A stretch of DNA of 64,000 nucleotides from JBAIYU01 sp036763085 (GCF_036763085.1 NZ_JBAIYU010000010.1:248001-312000); one strand, 5' to 3'; positions 32,096 through 41,680 are shown, numbered from the stretch's first letter. Numbers and translations: made by a program. The notes: generated from the letters alone by a model not told the origin.

Positions 32096-32839
32096 TTACT
32101 TTGCAATGTCATACTTCAGGAATTTTATAATATTATCAAATACAATATCTCGTTCAATATCTAATGTAATTATATGACCCGACTTTTCAAGCCAAATTAG
32201 CTTTTTATCGGTACTTCCTGCTCGATCATGTATATATTTTGCACTTTTTGGCACTACTGTATGTTCTCGCAGCGACTGCATTACCAAAAGAGGCTTATCT
32301 AAATAAGGAAGCTGCTTATCAACGGTTTTAATAAGCTCTAGTAAACTGCTTAAGCTGCTAAGTGGTGTTCGATCATAACACACCGAGTACAGTGGATCCA
32401 CTTCCAAACGCCGGCGCTTTTTGGGAATAAACTTACGAAAAAGTCTAAATATTCCCAGCATAGGAAGGCGCTTATCAGCAATAAAGATCGGCGCACTAAG
32501 ACATACAACCTTGCTTACAGGATATTCAACTCCCACCTTTAAAGCCATCAGCCCGCCCATAGAAAGGCCAACGACTGCAATTTGACTGCATAAACCTTTT
32601 AATAAGTGATAGCCATCCTGTACAGCACCATACCAGTGAGGCCAAGCTGTTGTTGCCATCTCTTCGGCATTTGTCCCATGCCCGCACAACCGCGGTGCTA
32701 ACACTGTATAGCCATGTTCGTTTAAATGCTCACCTAACAAGCGCATTTCAGATGGCGAACCAGTAAAACCATGTATTAATAAAATGCCCTGCTTACCGCC
32801 AGGCAATAGAAAAGGTTCGGCTCCTTTTAGTATGGCCAA
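32096..32839 (-). CDS. Alpha/beta-hydrolase, Est30-like carboxylesterase
   Basis: 247 residues. Oxyanion/HG motif LLIHGFTGSPSEMRLL near the N-terminus, nucleophile Ser in VVGLSMGGLMAL, and catalytic His in KSGHIITLD. Where Est30 enzymes have an Asp (usually HDxxI/VxP) this one reads LREHTVVP, so the triad acid may be Glu or is displaced. The start is TTG with AAGGAG about 10 bases upstream. It is likely a monoacylglycerol or short-chain ester hydrolase. It is the first gene of the esterase-thioesterase-rnr-smpB row. Confidence 0.85.
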   Translation of the reverse strand: MAILKGAEPFLLPGGKQGILLIHGFTGSPSEMRLLGEHLNEHGYTVLAPRLCGHGTNAEEMATTAWPHWYGAVQDGYHLLKGLCSQIAVVGLSMGGLMALKVGVEYPVSKVVCLSAPIFIADKRLPMLGIFRLFRKFIPKKRRRLEVDPLYSVCYDRTPLSSLSSLLELIKTVDKQLPYLDKPLLVMQSLREHTVVPKSAKYIHDRAGSTDKKLIWLEKSGHIITLDIERDIVFDNIIKFLKYDIAK

Positions 32840-32946
32840 TAATCCATCACTCCTTGCAAATTATTTAATATTACCATTATACCATTTGCAGGAAATTTTT
32901 TATATATTGATGTAATATTGTGCAAAATCCTCATGGCAGTATCAGA

Positions 32947-33369
32947 TTACTCTATGTCCGCTTCATTCCAATTCCATAGACCTTGTTTGCCACTCACTGC
33001 TATTGGCTTAATTGGGCGAACATCTGTCAGCACCCAAGCGTACTTGCCAATTTCATAATCGCCGAATTCCAGTTCCGTTGTACCAGCAAGATTTTTAATA
33101 AATTCTTCATTTACTTTTAAGCAATCAGTCAAATTTGCTATTGCAATTATTGCCCCTCGCGGCAGGTCCTCGACCTTTAGACCGCTCTTACTTAACGAGG
33201 TTTTAAAGGGTTCTTCCCAGCAAAGTTCAATTTCTTCTTTCGGAAATTTCTTTGCAGCATGAATAGCCAGCTGCCCTCTATATGTTGTTGCCCAAGTTCT
33301 AGTCTCGTATTTTTTTGCGCCGCTTGCTAGTAGACTAGCCCAAGGCTGCCAAAGAGTTATTGCCTTCAT
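32947..33369 (-). CDS. ASCH-domain protein
   Basis: 140 residues of a single ASCH (PUA-like) domain: MKAITLWQPWASLLASGAKK at the N-terminus with the conserved W-P-W and a following KYETRTW, then GQLAIHAAKKF and the C-terminal GLWNW. ASCH domains bind RNA or modified nucleotides, and some are cytidine-derivative amidohydrolases. Function here is open. The start 33369 is chosen because GAGG lies 7 bases upstream; ATG 33381 has none. Single gene. Confidence 0.85.
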   Translation of the reverse strand: MKAITLWQPWASLLASGAKKYETRTWATTYRGQLAIHAAKKFPKEEIELCWEEPFKTSLSKSGLKVEDLPRGAIIAIANLTDCLKVNEEFIKNLAGTTELEFGDYEIGKYAWVLTDVRPIKPIAVSGKQGLWNWNEADIE

Positions 33370-33426
33370 AAACAACCTCATAAAAGTTTGATTATTATAT
33401 CTTTCCTAAAAATAGCTTATTATATT

Positions 33427-33457
33427 AATAAGGTGCCTCTCTTTGAGGCACCTTATT
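33427..33457 (-). terminator. Intrinsic terminator after glutamine amidotransferase gene
   Basis: AATAAGGTGCCTC-tctt-GAGGCACCTTATT, a 13-bp stem directly after the stop codon. Confidence 0.75.
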
Positions 33458-34213
33458 TCACCGAGGAAAACCAAAGTTCTTATATTTACGCGGTTTGGCT
33501 GCCTCTTCAATAAAACGCTGAAATAGGCCAAGCATTACTGGGTAACGATAAATCATATCTTCAGGGTGCCATTGTACTGCAACCAAATAACAGTCGCCTT
33601 TTTTCTCGATACCTTCAATAATACCGTCTTTAGATAAAGCACTAACGATAAAACCGTCAGCTACGTCCTTTACAGATTGATGGTGAAAACTATTAGTTAT
33701 AACAAACTCTCCAAATACCTCATATAGTTTGCTGCCTTTTACAACCTCAATGGAATGTCCCGCTACTTCCCGCCTAGACTTTTGCATATGCTTGATATAA
33801 CTACCCGGACTTTGCGATAAATCCTGATAAAGTGTGCCGCCAAAGGCAACGTTTATCAGTTGTATACCACGACAAATTCCAAAGATGGGCTTTTTCAAGG
33901 CATGCGTTATCTTTACAAGTTCTATTTCATGATTATCGCGGTCAGGATCAATGAATTCAAGCTTATCAAACGGCTCTTCGCCATATAATAAGGGATGCAC
34001 ATCATAACCGCCTGTCACAAGCAAACCGTCTAGAATTTGGGCCTGCACACTTATAACATCAGGATTGCTGACAACAGGCAATACGACCGGTGTTCCGCCT
34101 GCTGCAACCACCGCTTCTATATACTCAACATTAACACAGGAACGTTCACTGCCGGGAAAGCAGGTATTTTCTGAAATGATAGTATTGGCTGTTATTCCAA
34201 TCACCGGTCTCAC
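33458..34213 (-). CDS. Class I glutamine amidotransferase, gamma-Glu-GABA hydrolase-like (PuuD family)
   Basis: 251 residues. The nucleophile Cys sits in FGICRGIQLIN, and the His-Glu dyad in VQWHPED, as in PuuD and related peptidase C26 enzymes that remove glutamate from gamma-glutamyl amides. The GTG start at 34213 (RPVIGITAN follows) has AGGAGG seven bases upstream; the longer in-frame ATG does not. No polyamine genes are near, so the substrate is uncertain. Single gene. Confidence 0.87.
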   Translation of the reverse strand: MRPVIGITANTIISENTCFPGSERSCVNVEYIEAVVAAGGTPVVLPVVSNPDVISVQAQILDGLLVTGGYDVHPLLYGEEPFDKLEFIDPDRDNHEIELVKITHALKKPIFGICRGIQLINVAFGGTLYQDLSQSPGSYIKHMQKSRREVAGHSIEVVKGSKLYEVFGEFVITNSFHHQSVKDVADGFIVSALSKDGIIEGIEKKGDCYLVAVQWHPEDMIYRYPVMLGLFQRFIEEAAKPRKYKNFGFPR

Positions 34214-34236
34214 ATATATCCCTCCTAACATTTGTT

Positions 34237-34270
34237 AAAAGCACCGAGAGAAAATATCCCGGTGCTTTAC
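34237..34270 (-). terminator. Hairpin upstream of the amidotransferase gene
   Basis: AAAGCACCG/CGGTGCTTT with TTTTAAC following on the minus strand. No gene ends just before it, so it may be a leader attenuator or a terminator of hppA read-through. Confidence 0.4.
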
Positions 34271-34356
34271 ATATATATGCAAGGATGGGTGGCTTTTTGC
34301 TAAAATTATTGCAATTTTATAAAAAGACTATGCGGAACGACGAAGGGAGTTACGTT

Positions 34357-34461
34357 TAACTCAAAGTACGCGAAGTACTCAAAGTGACTCAATTTTGGCG
34401 CGATATTATCGCGTATTGGATTTATAGCGTCCCCTTCGCGTACTTTGAGTACTTTGCGTTA
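34357..34461. repeat. AACCGCAGAG palindromic repeat family, copy 2 (divergent)
   Basis: AACTCAAAGTACGCGAAGTA and its complement TACTTTGAGTACTTTGCGTT flank GCGCGATATTATCGCG. Confidence 0.8.
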
Positions 34462-34488
34462 AAAAACGTTTCTTTCCCCGTTACAATC

Positions 34489-34516
34489 AAAAAACACCGG
34501 GCAGACCCGGTGTTTT
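34489..34516 (-). terminator. hppA terminator
   Basis: AAAACACCGGG-tctg-CCCGGTGTTTT stem, T-rich on the minus strand. Confidence 0.75.
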
Positions 34517-34534
34517 AAAGCTGTCATATTTATT

Positions 34535-36535
34535 TTAGAAGAATAAAAACGGTGCAATTATTAAGGAGATTGTTCCGGCAACTTTTATAAGCGGGTTCAT
34601 GGCTGGGCCAGAGGTATCTTTGAACGGATCGCCTACTGTATCGCCAATTACTGCGGCGGCATGAGTAGGAGTTCCTTTTCCGCCATATTTTCCGGACTCG
34701 ATATATTTCTTAGCATTATCCCAGGCACCACCGGCATTGGACATAAAGATGGCCATTAGAACGCCTGCAGCAGTAGCTCCTGCCAAGAAGCCAGCCAGAG
34801 CTTTTGCCCCCATTAAGAAACCAACTAAGAGCGGTGAACCTACTGCAAAGACCCCTGGCAGCATCATCTCTCTGATTGCTGCGGCGGTACTGATATCAAC
34901 GCATTTTGCATAGTCAGGACGGCCTGTTCCGTCCATAATCCCTGGGATTTCTCTAAATTGGCGGCGTACTTCTTCAATCATTTCAAATGCAGCTTTACCA
35001 ACAGCCTCCATTGTGAAAGCACAAACCAAGAACGGTAAGGTAGCGCCTAAGAAGATACCGATTATAACACCAGGCTCAGTAAGGTTGATAACTAAATGAC
35101 CGTTAACCAGCAATCCTGCTAATTTCGGATTTTTAGCAATCTCCTCGCCAAAAGCTGTAAACAGCGCCAAAGCTGTTAACGCCGCCGAGCCAATTGCAAA
35201 GCCTTTAGCGATAGCAGCAGTTGTATTACCAACTGAGTCTAATTTGTCAGTAGTTTTACGAACTTCTGGACCAAGTTCAGCCATCTCAGCTATACCACCG
35301 GCATTATCGGCAACAGGTCCAAAGGAATCCACCGCAACTACCATACCAGCAGTGCAAAGCATTCCCATGGCAGCCATTGCAATTCCGTAAATACCAGCTT
35401 GGCTATAAGCTACCCAAGTAGCTATCGCGAACACAACCATTGGCAAACCAGTACTTCTTAAACCAGTAGCAATACCAGATATAATGTTTGTTGCTGGTCC
35501 TGTCTGTGAAGCATCAGCAATATGCTGGGTAGGAGCTTTAGCATTAGAAGTATAGTACTCTGTTATCATACCAACAAGCACATTGACTACCAAGCCTGCA
35601 AGAATTGCTACGAATATTCCGAAACCTTTCGGCCCAAAAACATATGTAGCAAGGCCATATGCCATGATGGCTGTAAGCAGATTGGTACCCCAGAGGCCGC
35701 GATTAAGGGCAGCTTGAGGATCTCCATCTTCGCCAGTACGAACAAGGAAGGTACTCACAATAGCAGCGGCAATGCCCGCAGCACCAATTAGGAGCGGAAA
35801 TAGAACGCCGTTAATACCAAATAAGGTGTTGCCGATCAACATAGCCGCAATAGCAGTTGCACCATAAGATTCAAACAGGTCAGCACCCATGCCGGCTGTA
35901 TCGCCAACATTATCACCTACGTTATCGGCAATAACAGCCGGATTACGAGGATCATCTTCAGGAATGCCTGCTTCAACCTTACCAACCAGATCTGCGCCAA
36001 CATCGGCAGCTTTAGTGTAAATACCACCGCCGATACGAGCGAAGAATGCAATGGCACTCGCGCCAAATGCAAAGCTGTTGATAACAACCGGATCACGGAA
36101 AACTATGTATAAAACGGAAACACCTAAAAGTCCAAGACCGGCAACCGACATACCCATGACGGCACCAGCTCGAAACGATACGCTTAAAGCACTGTTGAGA
36201 CTTGTTCGGGCAGCTTCAGTAGTACGGGCATTGGCTTTAGTCGTCGAGGTCATGCCTACATAACCAGCAATCGCTGAACAAACGGCACCAACTAAGAAAG
36301 ATATAGCTAATCCAAAGCCTTGCAGAAAAAACAAAATAGCAAAAATAGCAATTGTGAACGGAATGAGGGTCTTATACTGACGATTTAAAAAAGCCATTGC
36401 TCCTTCGAAAATCGCTTGGGACAGTTCTTGCATCCTGGCATTACCGGGGCTTTCCTTTAAAACACTGGCCATTAAGTAAGCGGCAAATAGAAGGGCCACT
36501 ATACCAGCCACAGGTGCAACATACAATAAATCCAT
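34535..36535 (-). CDS. hppA: Membrane-bound proton/sodium-translocating pyrophosphatase
   Basis: About 666 residues and 15-16 membrane helices. PPi-binding motifs are intact: ADVGADLVGKVEAGIPEDD, DNVGDNVGDTAGMGADLFES and the C-terminal DTVGDPFKDTSGPAMN. It couples PPi hydrolysis to H+ or Na+ export. The GNTTAAIAKGF motif has Ala at the position that distinguishes potassium-dependent enzymes from Lys-bearing independent ones, so K+ dependence is expected, which includes Na+ pumps. Start 36535 has GGAGGGG upstream; the ORF extends further but without a site. It probably saves energy in this anaerobe. Confidence 0.95.
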   Translation of the reverse strand: MDLLYVAPVAGIVALLFAAYLMASVLKESPGNARMQELSQAIFEGAMAFLNRQYKTLIPFTIAIFAILFFLQGFGLAISFLVGAVCSAIAGYVGMTSTTKANARTTEAARTSLNSALSVSFRAGAVMGMSVAGLGLLGVSVLYIVFRDPVVINSFAFGASAIAFFARIGGGIYTKAADVGADLVGKVEAGIPEDDPRNPAVIADNVGDNVGDTAGMGADLFESYGATAIAAMLIGNTLFGINGVLFPLLIGAAGIAAAIVSTFLVRTGEDGDPQAALNRGLWGTNLLTAIMAYGLATYVFGPKGFGIFVAILAGLVVNVLVGMITEYYTSNAKAPTQHIADASQTGPATNIISGIATGLRSTGLPMVVFAIATWVAYSQAGIYGIAMAAMGMLCTAGMVVAVDSFGPVADNAGGIAEMAELGPEVRKTTDKLDSVGNTTAAIAKGFAIGSAALTALALFTAFGEEIAKNPKLAGLLVNGHLVINLTEPGVIIGIFLGATLPFLVCAFTMEAVGKAAFEMIEEVRRQFREIPGIMDGTGRPDYAKCVDISTAAAIREMMLPGVFAVGSPLLVGFLMGAKALAGFLAGATAAGVLMAIFMSNAGGAWDNAKKYIESGKYGGKGTPTHAAAVIGDTVGDPFKDTSGPAMNPLIKVAGTISLIIAPFLFF

Positions 36536-36635
36536 GTAAAAACTTCCCCTCCTCAAATTGAGCGCATATTCATTTGTCTGCTATTAGTGCCAAAGTTGCC
36601 CCAATCTCACTGCTAATTGAGGCGTGATGTAATCC

Positions 36636-36863
36636 CTACTGCACCCTTGCTAAAATCAATGTTACGATACCAAACAAAACGCCTAGTACCATTGTGGCCT
36701 TCGCTAAAATTTCGTCGAGGCCTTTCTTTTTGCCGCCGAATATCGTTTCCGCTCCGCCGGCGATTGAACCGGACATGCCGGCGCTTTTACCCGATTGCAG
36801 GACCACAGTTGCAATTAGTGCTACACATATGACAGCTTCTAGTATCATCAATGCTGTTACCAA
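36636..36863 (-). CDS. secG: Preprotein translocase subunit SecG
   Basis: 75 residues with two membrane helices (~3-22 and ~52-72) and the family's VVLQSGKSAGMSGSIAGGAE loop. It assists SecYEG cycling. The start is TTG with AAGGAGG about 10 bases before it. It lies 100 bases upstream of hppA on the same strand. In many Firmicutes secG precedes rnr-smpB; here hppA and other genes come between. Confidence 0.93.
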   Translation of the reverse strand: MVTALMILEAVICVALIATVVLQSGKSAGMSGSIAGGAETIFGGKKKGLDEILAKATMVLGVLFGIVTLILARVQ

Positions 36864-36969
36864 CTAACGAACACCTCCTTACTTATTTACTTGTATTTTA
36901 ACATAAACGAAAACAAATTAGCAAACCCCCACTGGTAAAATTTAGCTTTAAAATTTAAAATGACGCTTT

Positions 36970-37088
36970 TAACACAAAGTACTCAAAGTACGCAAAGTGA
37001 ACGCAATGAATTTCGTTTTCTTGGCGATAAATATTCGCACATTAAATCTCTTCGTGCCCCTCTGCATCCTCTGTGTACTCTGTGGTTC
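36970..37088. repeat. AACCGCAGAG palindromic repeat family, copy 3 (divergent)
   Basis: AACACAAAGTACTCAAAGTA against CTCTGTGTACTCTGTGGTT, with GGCGATAAATATTCGC in the middle. Located after glpC. Confidence 0.75.
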
Positions 37089-37100
37089 AAAACCGTTCCC

Positions 37101-38300
37101 TTATGAATATGCTTTGCTTAGCAGTGATATTGGATGAATAGTCTTTACTTTAGCCCCGTGTCCTATCTGCAGGCGGCAGGTGCCGCAGTCGCAGACAGCA
37201 GTATCTACGCCGGTTGCTATTATTCTGTCAAATAAATTCTTGCCGATTGACATGGAAATGTCATACTTATCAGCTTTAAGACCATAACTTCCTGCTATAC
37301 CGCAGCAGCCCGCATCTGCATCTTCGATCGTCAGACCGGGAATCAGCCTTAAAACTTCGAGGGCTGGCAGACCAAATCCTTGCGCCCTAAGATGGCAAGG
37401 TGCATGGTATATATATTTCGAATCGAACTTAGTGAAGCTTTTGTTAAGCCTGCCATCATCTTTTAAAATAGTTAGGAACTCCAATGAGTCATACATATAT
37501 TTAGCATTAGTTTTTACCGCATCAAGTGCAAATAATTCTTGATATTCCTGCTTTAACATTAGACCACAGCTGGTGCAGCAGGTTATTATTGGATAACCTT
37601 TCTCTATCCATTTGGTAATAATGTCAGTATTTTTTTGGGCGTTGTCATGCGCCTCAGTTAGATAGCCATTGACGACTAAAGGTGAGCCGCAGCAAACAAA
37701 CTCTTCATCGATTACAACTTCAATTTTATTCTTTTGCATTACTGCTACGAAATCCATACCGACCTGTGGATCATTATAATTAATGAAGCACCCAGGAAAA
37801 AAAACAACTTTATCAGGGAAGTTCTCCTGTCGCAGCTTTTTAAACTGTTTAATAAAGGATTCACCAGCATAAGAGGGTAGCGGTGCTTTTCCTGATATAC
37901 CTACTAACTCCAGCATACCGGACTTGCGCCCAATAGCCATCCCCAAATTAGTAATGGCTGACATCCCAGGAATAGCACTGCTTAGCTTAGCCATTTGTTC
38001 ACCATGGGATAGTATATTATCGCGCAGACTTTGCTTATTAGATTCAAAATGCTTAGCCCTAGCCAGCATATTGAGGGTTGATATCGGAACACCCGAAGGA
38101 CAAGATATATCACAGTTCTTACAGTTTGAGCAATACTCTAGCGATGGATCTTCATCCTGCTGCGATAACCTCATTCTTTCTAAAGCCGGCCCTACCATCT
38201 TGGGACCACGGAATTTTCTAGTTGCTGCCGTTACAGGGCAATGGGCCACACAGCTGGTGCAGGCAGTACATTTATCCGGATTAATTAGATGTTTACTCAT
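37101..38300 (-). CDS. glpC: Anaerobic glycerol-3-phosphate dehydrogenase subunit C
   Basis: 399 residues. Two ferredoxin-like [4Fe-4S] sites at the N-terminus (CTACTSCVAHCP and CSNCKNCDISCPSG) and two CCG domains (FFPGC...CCGSPLV and HAPCHLR...CCGIAGSYG). GlpC passes electrons from GlpAB to the menaquinone pool and links the complex to the membrane. Start 38300 has GGGAGA upstream and overlaps glpB by 8 bases; the longer frame is a read-back into glpB. Confidence 0.94.
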   Translation of the reverse strand: MSKHLINPDKCTACTSCVAHCPVTAATRKFRGPKMVGPALERMRLSQQDEDPSLEYCSNCKNCDISCPSGVPISTLNMLARAKHFESNKQSLRDNILSHGEQMAKLSSAIPGMSAITNLGMAIGRKSGMLELVGISGKAPLPSYAGESFIKQFKKLRQENFPDKVVFFPGCFINYNDPQVGMDFVAVMQKNKIEVVIDEEFVCCGSPLVVNGYLTEAHDNAQKNTDIITKWIEKGYPIITCCTSCGLMLKQEYQELFALDAVKTNAKYMYDSLEFLTILKDDGRLNKSFTKFDSKYIYHAPCHLRAQGFGLPALEVLRLIPGLTIEDADAGCCGIAGSYGLKADKYDISMSIGKNLFDRIIATGVDTAVCDCGTCRLQIGHGAKVKTIHPISLLSKAYS

Positions 38301-39555
38301 ATTCGTCTCTCCCTTGCAAGGAAATGGCGGCCTTATAGGCAGAGGCAAGCGCTACGCCATTGCCTGACTTTTCATAGCAAAAATCGTAACCGCTGAGGTT
38401 TCTTCCGGCAACGTGAACATTGCTTAAAAGTGTTGCACCATCTGCCGATACTGGTCGCATTAATTCATCGACTTCGACACCAATTTCAGCAAATAGTTGT
38501 TTTTTATCCGAGAATAAATTAACGTTAGACCACTCTTCTATAGTTGCTGGAGTGTTAATCGGCAAATTAAAAATTGGTTCAATAAACTTTCCTGGTTCAG
38601 CCTTTAACCCTCCGCCGTACAACCCACCATTCGCTAATATATATGAATGAGCTTGATATGCACGCTGACGATCAAAGTTGTCTGTAACAACCGCTGTACA
38701 ATGTCCATTTTCAGTTATTGCAGTCGTTACTAGTGCTTTTTCAATAACTGTTACCCCTAGTTTTTTAATATAGCTTAACAGCATCATTCTTAGACGCAGC
38801 CCAGTGACAGCTGGCGGCATAGCAGCAGCTTCAACTAATCGACAATCTAATTGCCGTTCTAGACTATCCAGTACTTCATAATTAGGTAAAGTACCTAAGA
38901 TGGGAGGTACAATCACAACGCCTTTAGGCTTAATCTTATTTTTTAACTGCTTAATAAATATTTCGCGGCCGTCCTTAGTGTCTAGCCATCTTGCAACATC
39001 CAGAGAAGAAACGTCACGACCTTCTGCGAAATTAAGACTGCACATCTCAGCGGTGATAGTTGTGTACGGTCCATAAACCTTTTGCAGATTTTTAGCAACC
39101 AGCTGCGGATAAAAATCTTTAAGATAGTCAAAGCCAACTACATAGATATTATTAGTATGCCAGAGTACCCTTGCATCCATTGTTTTCGGTACTAAACAAG
39201 TTGGCTTTAATGTTCCTGCCGCTGTCGGCAGCCACTGCATTTTGCCAAGCTCACCAATGTATTCATAGCCTTCTTCAATTGAAATTTCCTTAAAAAACTC
39301 TAATGCTTTTTCTAATGTATGCTTGCCAATCTTCTGGTAGGGATGATTTGCCGATAACTTCTCAAGACCCTCCTCAGGGGTTTTCAGTGGCTTTGCATCA
39401 TTGTCATACCCTAATACATCAATTATTCCGCCACCGATAGTCAGTGTACCAGCTCCGTATGTTAAAAGATGTACTTTTCTACCACTCTTAGCCGCAACAG
39501 CTGCTGAAAACAAACCTGCTAAACCGCCGCCGATAATTAACAGATCACTTTTCAT
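38293..39555 (-). CDS. glpB: Anaerobic glycerol-3-phosphate dehydrogenase subunit B
   Basis: 420 residues with an N-terminal dinucleotide-binding loop (DLLIIGGGLAGLFSAAVAA) and the GlpB-type ending (SGYDFCYEKSGNGVALASAY). Subunit B binds a flavin and relays electrons between GlpA and GlpC. Start 39555 lies 11 bases inside the end of glpA, so the three genes are tightly coupled. The upstream in-frame ATG at 39570 is less well placed. Confidence 0.93.
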   Translation of the reverse strand: MKSDLLIIGGGLAGLFSAAVAAKSGRKVHLLTYGAGTLTIGGGIIDVLGYDNDAKPLKTPEEGLEKLSANHPYQKIGKHTLEKALEFFKEISIEEGYEYIGELGKMQWLPTAAGTLKPTCLVPKTMDARVLWHTNNIYVVGFDYLKDFYPQLVAKNLQKVYGPYTTITAEMCSLNFAEGRDVSSLDVARWLDTKDGREIFIKQLKNKIKPKGVVIVPPILGTLPNYEVLDSLERQLDCRLVEAAAMPPAVTGLRLRMMLLSYIKKLGVTVIEKALVTTAITENGHCTAVVTDNFDRQRAYQAHSYILANGGLYGGGLKAEPGKFIEPIFNLPINTPATIEEWSNVNLFSDKKQLFAEIGVEVDELMRPVSADGATLLSNVHVAGRNLSGYDFCYEKSGNGVALASAYKAAISLQGRDEYE

Positions 39556-41158
39556 ATTCAATCGCCCCATTTATATTTAAAGTCGCGTCATAAATGCCGC
39601 GCGTAAGTTCTGCTTCTTTAATTACATTACCCCATAGTACTGGGCGAATCCCATTCCAGCGCGCTTGCAAAAACTCTTTAAACAACCCGTTGGTATCTTG
39701 ACTCCATGATAAGCCTGTAGCATCTACAGCACCTACACTGCGATAAGTGCAAAATGCTCCTTGGCAAGTACCCATGCCCATCCGAGTTTTACGGCGTACA
39801 TCACTAAGCATATAGCTGGTGCTGTCAGAGGCTGCTTCTTCAACCTCAGCCAGAGTAACATTCTCACATTCACAAAGCAGCTGGCTTTTCTCCGGTTTCT
39901 GCTGAATTCTTTTAACAACCTGTTCTAACCCGTCAGCACCCAGCCGCGAAGCTGCTAAGTTAGTACCGTACGCGGGAAAATATAATTTGGCTTTAGCCAG
40001 CAGTTTAGGTGACGGATCTTCAATTATCGGTTCTATGGCGGTACGGCACTCAGTTTTTACGTTCAAATAACTACAGACCAAATCAGTGACTTTTTCAGCC
40101 ATTAATCGATAGGTAGTGAATTTGCCGCCAACTATGCTCACGAATCCCTTCAGGCCTTGATCGGCATGATCTAAGATTACGAAATTACGCGATGCACCGC
40201 GTCCCTTTGCATTTGGATCAGCACTATATAATGGCCGCGTGCCGGTAAAAGCACGCAAAATTCGGTAATCACGAATATTTTCAAATAGAACTGCTCCGAT
40301 ATCCAGCAGCTTTATAATTTCGGCTGTTGAAGGAACAGTGTCATCTGGGCGATCGGCTTCAGATGAAGTTGTTCCTAGAATTGTAATAGAACCGTGCGGT
40401 ACAAATATATCACCATCTGCTGCTGGGCGAAGCCTATTAATAACCCGGCTGGCTATCCGATGATTAAAAGCAATAAGTGTACCGCGATCAGGCTGAACAT
40501 TTACTTTAATACCTGCTTTTTCAGCGATCTGCCCAGCCCACGATCCTGCAGCACTAACAACAAAATCGCATTGAATAATATCTATCTGACCATTAAATGC
40601 ATTTCTAACCTTTACGCCAACAACTTGGCCGTTAACACTTTCAATGCTGATTACCTCAGTATAAGTCAAAACCCGCCCGCCGTATTTTCTCGCTGATGCG
40701 ACATTCTGCCACACCATCCTGAAACCGTCAATAGCAGCATCCGGTATGCGATAAACTGATTTTATATTTGTATTAAGATTTGGTTCGAGGCGTAGTGCTT
40801 CCTGAACAGACAGCGGCGTAACCGGTATACCTACTTTGCGGCAGCTCTCAACCCACTTTACTTCAAAATCCTCGCTGTCCTCAGGGGTACGTACAAAAAA
40901 TCCCTCGGTTGCTTCAACACAGTGGCGGCCAATTTTACGCAGAATAATGTTTTCTTCAATACATTCCTTACCAGCCTCTGCATCTTTAACGGCATAGCGC
41001 CCGCCGCTGTGTAAAAGACCGTGATAGCGCGAACTGGTGCCGTGCGCCAAATCGCGCTGCTCAACCAAGACAGTATCTACCCCTCTCATGCATAAATCTC
41101 GCAATATGCCTACACCCGTTGCCCCTCCGCCAATTACAACTACCGTCGCCTTTTGCAT
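39545..41158 (-). CDS. glpA: Anaerobic glycerol-3-phosphate dehydrogenase subunit A
   Basis: 537 residues. FAD-binding VVVIGGGATGVGILRDL at the N-terminus, the G3P-oxidase core (LLHSGGRYAVKD; IFVPHGSITILGTTS), and a C-terminal BFD-like [2Fe-2S] domain with the cysteines CECEN and GTCQGAFC. It oxidises sn-glycerol-3-phosphate to DHAP without oxygen. The true start is 41158 (AAAGGAG nine bases upstream); the reading frame runs on upstream through a palindromic repeat, but that extension is not protein. First gene of glpABC. Confidence 0.94.
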   Translation of the reverse strand: MQKATVVVIGGGATGVGILRDLCMRGVDTVLVEQRDLAHGTSSRYHGLLHSGGRYAVKDAEAGKECIEENIILRKIGRHCVEATEGFFVRTPEDSEDFEVKWVESCRKVGIPVTPLSVQEALRLEPNLNTNIKSVYRIPDAAIDGFRMVWQNVASARKYGGRVLTYTEVISIESVNGQVVGVKVRNAFNGQIDIIQCDFVVSAAGSWAGQIAEKAGIKVNVQPDRGTLIAFNHRIASRVINRLRPAADGDIFVPHGSITILGTTSSEADRPDDTVPSTAEIIKLLDIGAVLFENIRDYRILRAFTGTRPLYSADPNAKGRGASRNFVILDHADQGLKGFVSIVGGKFTTYRLMAEKVTDLVCSYLNVKTECRTAIEPIIEDPSPKLLAKAKLYFPAYGTNLAASRLGADGLEQVVKRIQQKPEKSQLLCECENVTLAEVEEAASDSTSYMLSDVRRKTRMGMGTCQGAFCTYRSVGAVDATGLSWSQDTNGLFKEFLQARWNGIRPVLWGNVIKEAELTRGIYDATLNINGAIEYEK

Positions 41159-41308
41159 AGCCCGACTCTCCTTTATTAAAAAATATAGAGCACCCCTAAG
41201 TACACCAGCGTTCGTTAAACCGTCTAGTGAAACAACAGGACTGCTCTTAATCTCTAGCCCATATATTGAATTTGCTCTAGTACTTCTGTGATGCATGTTA
41301 TAACGTTT

Positions 41309-41422
41309 AACCGCAGAGTACGCAGAGGTCGCAGAGGGAACGCTGTGTTTTCTATTATAAAGCGCGATATTATCGCGCCCCTTCCGTAACCACTCTGCGT
41401 ACTCCGCGTACTCTGCGGTTAA
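41309..41422. repeat. AACCGCAGAG palindromic repeat, copy 4
   Basis: AACCGCAGAGTACGCAGAGG to CGCGTACTCTGCGGTT with GCGCGATATTATCGCGC in the centre. It lies in the glpA leader and produces a false N-terminal extension of the reading frame. Confidence 0.88.
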
Positions 41423-41440
41423 CAATCGTATCCCCAAAAT

Positions 41441-41485
41441 AAAAAACCCGAAAATAGACATGCGTTAGCGTGCCCGCTTTTCGGA
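41441..41485 (-). terminator. Terminator-like hairpin in the glpA leader
   Basis: Minus strand: CCGAAAAGCGGGCACGC ... TCTATTTTCGGG then TTTTTTATTTT. It stands about 290 bases before glpA and well after the eno terminator at 41681-41719, so it belongs to the glp leader. Glycerol operons of Firmicutes can be controlled by GlpP antitermination at such a site; GlpP is not encoded here. Confidence 0.55.
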
Positions 41486-41680
41486 TTCTCAATATCTCAT
41501 CCACAATATTAGATTATGTTTATATCATATTCTCATAATAACATAGACTAGAAAGCACTACTATTTGAAAATTCATACAGTTTTCTATTAATAATAACTA
41601 TGCTGCTTAGTGATAAATATTCATAAAAACTATGGTAATTAAAATAGAATATTTTCATACATCCACAGATAAGAGTGATT

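Noticed and set aside
34535..36535. hppA considered as part of the fluoride response
   Set aside because: Soluble pyrophosphatase is a fluoride target, but hppA is 14 kb away and has no fluoride riboswitch.
41159..41461. N-terminal extension of glpA by about 100 residues
   Set aside because: It is encoded by a palindromic repeat; a good ribosome binding site and the FAD motif mark 41158 as the start.
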